This document shows positions 1 to 6,394 of a DNA stretch of 9,354 bases, piece by piece (within the stretch, counting starts at the first letter, position 1; every line of letters starts with the position of its first letter). Position numbers and translations under genes: made by a program. A model generated the notes under the pieces. The model was not told the DNA's origin. It did no database searches and saw only the letters and a program-made list of their open reading frames with translations. This stretch comes from Alphaproteobacteria bacterium UBA5343. GTDB taxonomy: Bacteria > Pseudomonadota > Alphaproteobacteria > RF32 > UBA5343. The stretch is from NCBI GenBank assembly GCA_002410125.1, contig DHQH01000106.1, positions 1-9,354 on the forward strand. The letters are read 5' to 3'.

Positions 1-74
1 AAATATACATATTTACAGAAGAACATAAATTAACTAACATAGAGTTAAGTTTTTTAAAGAGTGGATTTTAATAA

Positions 75-1652
75 ATGTCATTGATTATCTCTATAATTTT
101 TATAGTTACACCTTTAATATTTGTAAAATATATGTTTAATACAAAAGTTATGCAATTTTATAAATTGGGAATTAAAAATTCGTTTGTGAAATATTTTGAA
201 CAAGAAGATGATATTTGCCCTTCTAGTTGGCAATTTTATAAACTGATTAGGTTTTTGGTGTATAGGGCTTATGGTTTTAACAAACAAACAAGAATAAGTG
301 CAAAACTGGCTATAAAATATTTGATTTTTGCAAAATATGAATATGCAATAAAATTGCTAAAAAAATACCCTGTTTCTGCAAGGACTAATTACTTTATTGG
401 AGGACTTTATTTTAATCAGAAGGAATATAACAAGGCCATTTATTACTACAATAAAGCATTAAAGATAAAACCATTATTTATTGATGCAATAGTAGAGAAA
501 GGAGTTTGTTATTATGCAATTGGTAACTTTGAAACTGCACTTAAATCGCTTGAGAAGATTTTTTCTGATGAGTTTTATTTTACAATAAAAGCCAAGTTTA
601 AATTTAGACGAATTCTAAATTTAATAAATTATGAAAATTACAAAAAAACAGCGGCTAGATCCTATTATTTTATGTCATTGATTGCGAGATTTGATGGTAA
701 TTTATATGAAGCGACTGAGCAATGTAAACTAGCAAGAGATGTGTTCGACTATTATGATTTTTTAGGTGAGAGAGCATATTGCTATCAAAATCTTGGTGTA
801 ATTTATAGAATGTCTAATAGTTTGGATATAGCTGAAGAAATGTTTAGATATGTTTGGAAAATTTATACAAAAGAAAAATTAAAAGTTAAAGAGGCAAAAA
901 TTCATGGACAAATTGGAATGATATGCGCTGCAAGATATGATTTTTTAGCGGCTCGTGGATGGCATCAGGGATATTTACAAAAATCAATTGAAATGAACAG
1001 TGTTCAAGACATTGCAAGTGCTTATAATTTAATAGGTTTAACTCACCATCAAGAAAAAAAATTAGATGAGGCTATATATAATTTTAATGAGGCAATGAAT
1101 ATAAATAAAAATTATGAAAATGATATTGCTCTTGCTTATAACTTTGAAAATATTGCTAGGGTGTATAGTGATAAAAAAGATGAAAAACAAGGTTTGTCAT
1201 ATGCTAATAAAGCTCTAAAGATATATAAGCAAAAAAATGACTATAGAGGGGTTAGTGAAACATCAGAATTAATTGGTAATATTCATATTGAGAAAGAAGA
1301 ATATCAAAAAGCAATAAAGATTTTGCAAGATGCTATTGAGGTGATTGATGGTAAACAATTCCAAGGCTATATTTCTAACTTATATTCTAATTTGTCAGTG
1401 ATATATCTAAATCAAAATAAGCTATCAGATGCAAGAGCTTATATATTAAAGTCTTTAGAGATTGAGAAAGATTTGGATAGAGCAAAAGCAATTGCTATTG
1501 ATTATTACAATCTGGGTATTATTGATTTGAAAAAAAACAAGCCGCAAGATGCGATATTTAATATGGAGCGAGCTATTAAATATCTAGAAAAACATCCTGA
1601 AAATGCTAATTTCATTGAAAGAATCAAAGAAGAAATTAACAATATTAATTAA
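75..1652 (+). CDS. Membrane-anchored tetratricopeptide-repeat (TPR) protein
   Basis: This is a 525-residue protein of unknown specific function. Residues 1-20 are a hydrophobic segment that could act as a signal anchor. Most of the rest is TPR helix-turn-helix repeats, recognisable near residues 103-135, 136-165, 197-225, 235-265, 315-345, 354-386, 394-424, 434-464 and 474-505, with the usual small-residue and aromatic spacing (for example AYNLIGLTHHQEKKLDEAI at 316-334). TPR arrays are protein-binding scaffolds, so an adaptor role at the inner membrane is inferred; no catalytic domain is visible. The ATG at 75 follows AAAGAG at 57-62. That is a loose Shine-Dalgarno match, and I see no better start. 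The 3' end overlaps the convergent gene by 8 bp. The 74 bases before it hold no recognisable promoter, so it may belong to an operon that begins outside the window. The repeats are certain, the function is not. Confidence 0.85.
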   Translation: MSLIISIIFIVTPLIFVKYMFNTKVMQFYKLGIKNSFVKYFEQEDDICPSSWQFYKLIRFLVYRAYGFNKQTRISAKLAIKYLIFAKYEYAIKLLKKYPVSARTNYFIGGLYFNQKEYNKAIYYYNKALKIKPLFIDAIVEKGVCYYAIGNFETALKSLEKIFSDEFYFTIKAKFKFRRILNLINYENYKKTAARSYYFMSLIARFDGNLYEATEQCKLARDVFDYYDFLGERAYCYQNLGVIYRMSNSLDIAEEMFRYVWKIYTKEKLKVKEAKIHGQIGMICAARYDFLAARGWHQGYLQKSIEMNSVQDIASAYNLIGLTHHQEKKLDEAIYNFNEAMNINKNYENDIALAYNFENIARVYSDKKDEKQGLSYANKALKIYKQKNDYRGVSETSELIGNIHIEKEEYQKAIKILQDAIEVIDGKQFQGYISNLYSNLSVIYLNQNKLSDARAYILKSLEIEKDLDRAKAIAIDYYNLGIIDLKKNKPQDAIFNMERAIKYLEKHPENANFIERIKEEINNIN

Positions 1653-2601
1653 ATCTTGGAATAGCTATTTTTGAGATAACAGGAATATGATCTGAATTGG
1701 TTTTAGCTCCTGTTGTAATATCTATAATCTTGATACCTTCGTGGGCAAATAAACTGAAATTAGATAATCTTAAAAACCATGGAATATAGGATGGATAACT
1801 TAAAGTTTGTCCACTCTTATGGGTTAAATTGGTTTTAATTTTTAATTCTCTTAAATATTTTGACCAAGGAGAAGATGAAAAATCACCAAGTATAACAACT
1901 GGCTCATCACGACTGATAATAAAATCTTGGAGATATTTGATTAGGTCTTTATTGGCTCTTTTATAGAGATGTTCTATTGGAGGCATTGATACGGCAATAA
2001 CAGTAAAAACCCTATTATTAGCTTCATAGGTTGCCCAAGTAGCAATTGTTTCTTCATTTTTGTTAAATGGAATATGTCCAATGTCTAAGGCTTCATATTT
2101 TGAACCAAAAACAATATCTTCACCATTTTTGGTTTTTGCAATATTTAAAGAGCTAAAAGCCGATAATTCTTGTTTTAGATTATCACTTACTGGAGTTTTA
2201 TTGGTATAGATGAATATATCTGGGTTTATATGCTTTATTTGCATTAAGGTATCATATTCACTAACCACATTATTATGATAATAAATTTTAAATAATTTAT
2301 CAGTGTCTTTTAATGTATTTTTACTCATAAATAAATTAGAACTTGATAGAATAGCTGTTAAGTTGATTATAAAAACAACAAAAGCAAAAAGATTGGTGTA
2401 CCATCTATGAAAAATAGGACTTAGTAGCATTATAACTATTGAGATTATTAGATATTGGATTCTGTACTCATTAACGAATCCATAAAAAGAACTCGTGGAT
2501 GAGCTAAACCCCAAAAAAGAACATAACAATAAGACCGTCATTACTATAAATAATAGTTTTGTATTTCTTGTTTTGTTTTTTCTTTGCTGAAAGTAACCCA
2601 T
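1645..2601 (-). CDS. Membrane-anchored endonuclease/exonuclease/phosphatase-fold protein with degraded active site
   Basis: This 318-residue protein has three hydrophobic segments at about 15-33, 47-64 and 67-86, followed by an endonuclease/exonuclease/phosphatase (EEP) domain at about 103-314. The layout resembles the YafD-like branch of the family: membrane segments, then a GDFNATPWS-type motif, then GSDHxP. Here the corresponding motifs are GDFSSSPWS (239-247) and NSDHIP (302-307). Several expected catalytic residues look changed. The LQE glutamate position reads IYTN (131-134), the Asn of GDxN is Ser242, and the late IDH motif aligns with FAH (285-287). It may be inactive or use altered chemistry. 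It overlaps the TPR gene tail to tail by 8 bp and is divergent from the coiled-coil protein. The start has only a distant AGGTG about 13 bases upstream. The fold call is good, the substrate is unknown. Confidence 0.75.
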   Translation of the reverse strand: MGYFQQRKNKTRNTKLLFIVMTVLLLCSFLGFSSSTSSFYGFVNEYRIQYLIISIVIMLLSPIFHRWYTNLFAFVVFIINLTAILSSSNLFMSKNTLKDTDKLFKIYYHNNVVSEYDTLMQIKHINPDIFIYTNKTPVSDNLKQELSAFSSLNIAKTKNGEDIVFGSKYEALDIGHIPFNKNEETIATWATYEANNRVFTVIAVSMPPIEHLYKRANKDLIKYLQDFIISRDEPVVILGDFSSSPWSKYLRELKIKTNLTHKSGQTLSYPSYIPWFLRLSNFSLFAHEGIKIIDITTGAKTNSDHIPVISKIAIPRFN

Positions 2602-2645
2602 TTTTAATCTATTTCACCTAAAATACCACCTAATTGAAAGAAAAC

Positions 2646-2674
2646 TTTAATAAAAAAAAGGTGTTTTTTGTCTA
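2646..2674 (-). promoter_or_regulatory. Possible sigma-70 promoter for the EEP-fold gene
   Basis: Reading the minus strand, TAGACA (2669-2674, 5 of 6 consensus positions) is followed after 16 bp by TATTAA (2647-2652, 4 of 6), about 45 bp before the EEP start codon. It overlaps the candidate promoter of the divergent gene, so the two could compete for polymerase. AT-rich DNA produces such matches readily, so this is tentative. Confidence 0.25.
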
Positions 2675-2689
2675 TAAATGTAGTATAAT
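2661..2689 (+). promoter_or_regulatory. Probable promoter for the coiled-coil membrane protein gene
   Basis: A perfect -10 hexamer TATAAT lies at 2684-2689, 43 bp before the ATG. No good -35 lies at 16-18 bp; GTGTTT at 2661-2666 gives 17 bp but matches poorly. The strong -10 and the lack of any other gene signal in this 131-bp divergent intergenic region support a start site near 2696. Confidence 0.4.
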
Positions 2690-2732
2690 CTATATTGTAG
2701 ATATTTTATATACCGAAAAAGGGGCGTTGTAA

Positions 2733-4091
2733 ATGGAATCTTTAACAGGTTTAACAACTGATGCAACAACTGGTCCTGCAACAGGGCAGTTTGACCTGAT
2801 CTACAATATTAGCGAGATAATTAATAGGCTTGGTGGTTCACTTGGAGGTATGGATTCTATTAAAGTAACTTCTTTTGTGTTAATCGGGGCAGCATTTATG
2901 TTGCTATTGTTAATGCTTTGTATTCTTTATATCAAATCAATGATTGTTTCTAACTCTAAGATGATTGGTAATGTTGGGAATTCTATTAGTTCTGAAGAAA
3001 CTGCAAAATACAAGAGAAAGCTAGAAGAAGAAAAAGAGAAAACAAGAGAATTACTCGCCAAAGAAAAAGAAGAAGAGCAAAATATATTTGTATCCCAACA
3101 AAAAGAAATACAGGAAGAAGAATTTAGAAAAGTTGAGCAACTTAGAGAAAAAGAAAATAAAAAAGAAAAACGCAAGCAAAAACTTGACTGGAATAAAGAA
3201 GCTGAACATAAGGATATGAGTATTAGTGAAAGATTTGGATTAAAAACTGCATCATATCAACAAAAGGAGCAAGATTTAAGCGAGCTTACTGGACTTGTAA
3301 TGGATATGATTGTTAGAAAAGTTGATGATTACAAAATTGCTCAAGCCTTAATGTATAAAACTGGAGGGAAGGCCTCTGAAGAGGAGATTCTACAACTAGT
3401 TTCTGCCATTCATAATGTTATTAATATGTCAAATAGTGGAGAATTTAGAGAAATTTTAGCTCATCATGGTAGTCCTGACGGGGAACAACAAGCATTAGAA
3501 TTATTAGCGAATGGTGATCCTTCTATTATATTAATGCTATTAGAAGAAAAAATTGATATTAAAATTAATAAAGGGACTGCTATGAGTTATGGTCCTATGA
3601 AAATTCAGACATTAAATGATGCAGCTGAACTTTCCTGTGACTTTGGAACATTAGCTTCTCTTTGTGATGGTAATTTAGCAGTTAACTCATTAGAACTTGC
3701 GACTGAGTTACAGCCAAAGAATGTAAATGCTTGGAGTAGATTGGCTGATAATTATCTAATTCATAACACTCAAAATAAAGCAATTTGGGCCTATCAAAAT
3801 GTTTTATCTTTATCTGATAAGAAAGAAGATCGACAAATTATTGCTAATGCTAATTATAAACTTGGAAGTATTTATATTGCTCAAGGAAATGAGAGACTTG
3901 GTCGCAAGATGATAGAACAATCTCAAGAATATTATGAATTTATTGGTATTTCCCATGCATTAAGCGAGAAAGAACAAGAGGTTATGGAAGTGATTGAGGC
4001 AAAATATCAAGATGAAATTTCACAGACAGTTGAAAGACTTCTATCTCAAAGAGGGCATCCCAGGCGAAGAATGATGACGGACATAGCCTAG
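2733..4091 (+). CDS. Unrecognised single-span membrane protein with charged coiled coil and TPR-like C-terminus
   Basis: I do not recognise a named family for this 452-residue protein. In order it has: a Gly/Thr-rich N-terminus with little charge (1-45), one strong membrane span (about 46-68), a very Lys/Glu-rich region predicted to form a coiled coil (about 88-156), a helical middle part (about 180-300), and a TPR-like pair (about 318-390, including NVNAWSRLADNYLIHNTQNK at 330-349). The tail is basic (GHPRRRMM, 441-448). The topology suggests a short N-terminus outside the membrane and a long cytoplasmic part. A structural or scaffolding role at the inner membrane is inferred. The ATG at 2733 is preceded by GGGG at 2721-2724, a good-distance Shine-Dalgarno. 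Only 11 bp separate its stop from the end of the convergent rquA, and I see no convincing terminator between them. Confidence 0.85.
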   Translation: MESLTGLTTDATTGPATGQFDLIYNISEIINRLGGSLGGMDSIKVTSFVLIGAAFMLLLLMLCILYIKSMIVSNSKMIGNVGNSISSEETAKYKRKLEEEKEKTRELLAKEKEEEQNIFVSQQKEIQEEEFRKVEQLREKENKKEKRKQKLDWNKEAEHKDMSISERFGLKTASYQQKEQDLSELTGLVMDMIVRKVDDYKIAQALMYKTGGKASEEEILQLVSAIHNVINMSNSGEFREILAHHGSPDGEQQALELLANGDPSIILMLLEEKIDIKINKGTAMSYGPMKIQTLNDAAELSCDFGTLASLCDGNLAVNSLELATELQPKNVNAWSRLADNYLIHNTQNKAIWAYQNVLSLSDKKEDRQIIANANYKLGSIYIAQGNERLGRKMIEQSQEYYEFIGISHALSEKEQEVMEVIEAKYQDEISQTVERLLSQRGHPRRRMMTDIA

Positions 4092-4102
4092 AGCATCATG
4101 AG

Positions 4103-4801
4103 TTAAACTTTTTTATAAATAATGGTTTTTTGATAGATTCCACCTAGGTAGATTTGGGTCCTAATACGATAATTATCCTGATTTATCACAAAGTCTTTAA
4201 TAGTTTTCTTCCATAAAGCCTCAGCAAATGGTTCAAAAAGTCTATTTATAGGTCTTATAATATATTTTAATGGATTATTATTCGCAGGATTGTGATAGTC
4301 GATAATGATTAGCTTGCCTTTTTCATCGAGCGACTTTAAAAGGTTATTTATTGCTCGGCTTTTTTTAGCATCTGGCAACTCATGAAGAAGCATAAAACAG
4401 ATGACTGCATCATATTTTTTGGCAAGTTTACTCTCTATATCTTTATGAACAATGTTAGCGTTGTTATAAGCTATTAGTTTTTTATGCCACCTCCTGACTT
4501 GAGTAGGGCAAATATCTAAGATTGTTAGATTGCCTGTTTCGCCTATTTTTTCTGCTAATTTGGTAATTTGATCTGAGTAAGTAGCTCCCGCTTGAAGAAC
4601 ATTTGAGCCTATTTTGATATCTTTTAAAAGTTCATCTATGAGCTTATTTCTGTAGAAAAAGCTGGTGATATTCATAAATATTTTGTTATCAAAGAATGGA
4701 ACTAATTTTTCTTTTGAATAATACCATGAATATATTGCCCTCATATAAGCAGGAGGAGATAATTTATAATTTATTTTTGCGGAAAGTTCATTTTTACCCA
4801 T
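4103..4801 (-). CDS. rquA: Probable RquA, rhodoquinone biosynthesis protein (methyltransferase-like fold)
   Basis: RquA converts ubiquinone to rhodoquinone by replacing a ring methoxy group with an amino group. It has a class I SAM-methyltransferase fold but is reported to use SAM as amino donor. Rhodoquinone lets fumarate reductase run during anaerobic respiration. This 232-residue protein has the family's usual length and the pattern I remember for it: PPAYMRAIYSW (16-26), VLQA (68-71) in place of a glycine-rich motif I, LDICP (95-99), a CFMLLHELPDAKK stretch (135-147), IIIDYHNP (165-172), FEPFAEALW (189-197) and a C-terminal GGIYQK (220-225). One departure is TYSD (74-77), where I recall VYGD or similar. 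The start is preceded by AAAGAG at a spacing of 8, inside the 13-bp gap after the Hpt gene, so it is the last gene of a three-gene unit. The alternative is a related methyltransferase with another substrate. Catalysis is not shown by sequence alone. Confidence 0.78.
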   Translation of the reverse strand: MGKNELSAKINYKLSPPAYMRAIYSWYYSKEKLVPFFDNKIFMNITSFFYRNKLIDELLKDIKIGSNVLQAGATYSDQITKLAEKIGETGNLTILDICPTQVRRWHKKLIAYNNANIVHKDIESKLAKKYDAVICFMLLHELPDAKKSRAINNLLKSLDEKGKLIIIDYHNPANNNPLKYIIRPINRLFEPFAEALWKKTIKDFVINQDNYRIRTQIYLGGIYQKTIIYKKV

Positions 4802-4814
4802 TATCTAAACTCTT

Positions 4815-5171
4815 TTATTTAAAATATTTAGGTCGTAACCTTTTAAATTCAATCATGGTTTTTTCATAATCTATTTTAATGTTTTTTACTAATGTTTCAA
4901 GAGGTTCGTAATTTTTATTATCAATAGTGCTTTCAATATCTTTAGCAATTTTATTTAATTTATCAAAACCAAATGATAAAAATGCAGCCCTTAAAACATG
5001 AGCTTCTGCTCTTATTTTGAGATATTCTTTATCTTTTAGAAACTCTTGCATATACCCTATTTTGACGGAGGCATAGCTATCGCAAAAATCTTCAAAAAAC
5101 TTTTTCATAGCTTTAGTTCCAAAGGCTTTTTCTTCTTTCTCTAACGCTTTTATATCTATATAACGGGTCAT
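4815..5171 (-). CDS. Stand-alone Hpt (histidine phosphotransfer) domain protein
   Basis: This 118-residue all-helical protein carries the Hpt signature as AHVLRAAFLSFG (57-68), followed by amphipathic helices with KLNKIAKDIE (71-80). Canonical Hpt proteins read HxLKGxxxxxG. His58 would be the phosphorylated residue. The Lys is replaced conservatively by Arg and the following Gly by Ala, while the second Gly (68) is kept. Hpt proteins shuttle phosphoryl groups between hybrid histidine kinases and response regulators in the cytoplasm. No kinase lies in the window, so the donor must be encoded elsewhere. The ATG at 5171 has a clear AAGGA Shine-Dalgarno with 6-base spacing that overlaps the stop of the upstream regulator gene. 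This placement argues that the two are co-translated partners. Confidence 0.8.
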   Translation of the reverse strand: MTRYIDIKALEKEEKAFGTKAMKKFFEDFCDSYASVKIGYMQEFLKDKEYLKIRAEAHVLRAAFLSFGFDKLNKIAKDIESTIDNKNYEPLETLVKNIKIDYEKTMIEFKRLRPKYFK

Positions 5172-5182
5172 TAATTATCCTT

Positions 5183-5830
5183 TTAGAATTTTAATCCTAA
5201 TTTGGTAGCCTCAATTATTGCACCTGTTCTATTATAAACTTTTAGAGATTTTAAAATAGAAGTTACATGGAGCTTTACTGTGCCTTCTGTTAAACCTAAT
5301 TCTGCAGCAATTATCTTATTTGACTGCCCTTTAGCAATTAGTTTCAATACATCCATTTGTCTTGGAGTTAGAGGAATGTTGCTTTCTGCATTATTTACTT
5401 GTTTCAGAATAGCAAATTCTTCGCTTGAATCATCAGAATTAATAATTTCTGAGGGCACATAAACTCCACCTGCAAAGATTAGATCAATGGCTGTTTTAAT
5501 TACCCTATTTGAAGAAGTTTTAGGAATAAAAGCTGAAACACCGATAGCTAGAGCTTTTAATACTGTCTCTTTATCGTAAACAGCAGATAGGATAGCAATT
5601 GGTGTATCTGGCATAACTTCTTTAATTTGCTTTATTGCTAAATCCCAAGCAATTCCTGGCATTGCAAGATCAGTCAATATTAAATCAAATGATTTTTCTT
5701 TTTTTATTTTATCAAAAATATCATTATAATCTCTTGCTTCTATAAAGTTAACACTTTCATCTAGATCAGAGAGTGATAGTTGTAAACCTTTTAGGAAGAC
5801 CTCATGATCGTCAGCTATTAATATTTTCAT
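5183..5830 (-). CDS. NarL/FixJ-family two-component response regulator
   Basis: This 215-residue DNA-binding response regulator has an N-terminal receiver domain (1-120) with the acidic pair D7-D8, phospho-acceptor Asp54 in LTDLAMPG (52-59), switch Ser82 and Lys104 of FIPK. A linker leads to a C-terminal LuxR-type helix-turn-helix (about 153-213): LTPRQMDVLKLIAKGQSNKI (154-173), then the recognition helix around GTVKLHVTSILKSL (183-196). All residues needed for phosphorylation are present. Phosphorylation usually drives dimerisation and promoter binding. It is the first gene of the regulator-Hpt-rquA unit, with 11 bp to the Hpt gene, and its ATG follows AAGGG at about 7 bases. Targets cannot be read from the protein. 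Its own upstream palindromes are candidates. Confidence 0.93.
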   Translation of the reverse strand: MKILIADDHEVFLKGLQLSLSDLDESVNFIEARDYNDIFDKIKKEKSFDLILTDLAMPGIAWDLAIKQIKEVMPDTPIAILSAVYDKETVLKALAIGVSAFIPKTSSNRVIKTAIDLIFAGGVYVPSEIINSDDSSEEFAILKQVNNAESNIPLTPRQMDVLKLIAKGQSNKIIAAELGLTEGTVKLHVTSILKSLKVYNRTGAIIEATKLGLKF

Positions 5831-5842
5831 ATATAAACCCTT

Positions 5843-5875
5843 ACTTAAAGTTATATTGTCGAACTTAATTTAAGT
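5843..5875. promoter_or_regulatory. Paired ACTTAA palindromes upstream of the response regulator; candidate operator
   Basis: Two short inverted repeats lie 13-45 bp upstream of the regulator ATG: ACTTAAAGT (5843-5851) and ACTTAATTTAAGT (5863-5875). Their ACTTAA halves are exactly 20 bp apart, close to two helical turns. NarL-family dimers often bind short inverted repeats, so autoregulation is possible. ACTTAAAGT also occurs inside the EEP coding sequence (1798-1806), which shows that chance copies exist. Confidence 0.3.
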
Positions 5876-5936
5876 ATAATATTAAATATATTAATTTATT
5901 GCAAATTTTTGTGATTTTACGAGAGTATTTTAATAA

Positions 5937-5965
5937 TTGACAAAATAAACAAAAATAACTATAAT
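5937..5965 (+). promoter_or_regulatory. Perfect-consensus sigma-70 promoter for the small basic protein gene
   Basis: TTGACA at 5937-5942 and TATAAT at 5960-5965 are separated by exactly 17 bp, the ideal arrangement for the housekeeping sigma factor. Transcription should start near 5972, giving a leader of about 30 nucleotides before the GTG start codon. It is the strongest promoter I can see in the window. Confidence 0.85.
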
Positions 5966-6001
5966 TCTAGGAATTTTGAATATTTATACAGGAAAAGAAG
6001 T

Positions 6002-6394
6002 GTGAAAAAAGGTAAATTAATAAATTTGGAAACTACATATCTTAGATGTTCTAATGCTGATATAGACTGTATTGCAGAAAAATGCTCTAAACATGAAAAT
6101 ATATTGAAGCATAAGAGAAAAAAATCTAAGAAAGGTGAGTATCTATTGATAGAAACCAATGATAATATTAGATTTACAGTAGCTAAAAATAGAATGAAGT
6201 TACAAGAAGTTCCTGCACAAAAACCTGAAATAAAAAGATTATTAAATATAATGGGACAGATTGGTATTGTTGGTATTAGATGTCCAAATAAAAGAACAGA
6301 AGATAAGTTTCATGGATTAATAAAAAAATCTGTAAATGAATATAGAAAAGAAGAAGAAATAAGGTGTATTAGATTCTTTGATAGATTTGGTTAA
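6002..6394 (+). CDS. Small basic Cys/His-containing protein, unrecognised
   Basis: This 130-residue protein matches no family I know. It is rich in Lys and Arg, for example KHKRKKSKKG at 36-45, so nucleic-acid or ribosome binding is a reasonable guess. Five cysteines and three histidines are spread as C16, C23, C28, H31, H37, C94, H104 and C122. The first five could form a metal site, but the spacing fits no standard zinc finger. There is no signal peptide or membrane span. The start is GTG at 6002, chosen because AGGA (5990-5993) sits 8 bases upstream and no in-frame ATG lies near; the next Met is residue 65. It has its own perfect promoter and a probable terminator, so it looks monocistronic and well transcribed. 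Its stop codon directly abuts the stop of rsmE on the other strand. Confidence 0.75.
   Translation: MKKGKLINLETTYLRCSNADIDCIAEKCSKHENILKHKRKKSKKGEYLLIETNDNIRFTVAKNRMKLQEVPAQKPEIKRLLNIMGQIGIVGIRCPNKRTEDKFHGLIKKSVNEYRKEEEIRCIRFFDRFG

Noticed and set aside
2927..3175. Minus-strand open frame of 82 codons, Ser/Phe-rich
   Set aside because: It is the antisense of the Lys/Glu-rich coiled-coil segment; GAA/AAA repeats read backwards give Phe and Ser. No ribosome binding site and no plausible protein.
4070..4116. Possible terminator hairpin ATGATG...CATCAT between the coiled-coil gene and rquA
   Set aside because: The stem is only 6 bp with a loop of about 17 bases, and the T-run begins nine bases after the stem, so it does not fit a rho-independent terminator.
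5280..5462. Plus-strand 60-codon open frame inside the response regulator
   Set aside because: It lies wholly antisense to the helix-turn-helix and linker codons of a clear gene and has no start signals.
5873..5904. Promoter for the regulator gene from TTGCAA and TATACT on the minus strand
   Set aside because: The hexamers are 20 bp apart, too far for a normal sigma-70 promoter, and the region is so AT-rich that other -10 matches are equally possible.
5959..6159. Minus-strand 66-codon open frame, Phe/Leu-rich
   Set aside because: It overlaps the start of the 130-residue gene, which has a perfect promoter and a good Shine-Dalgarno on the plus strand.
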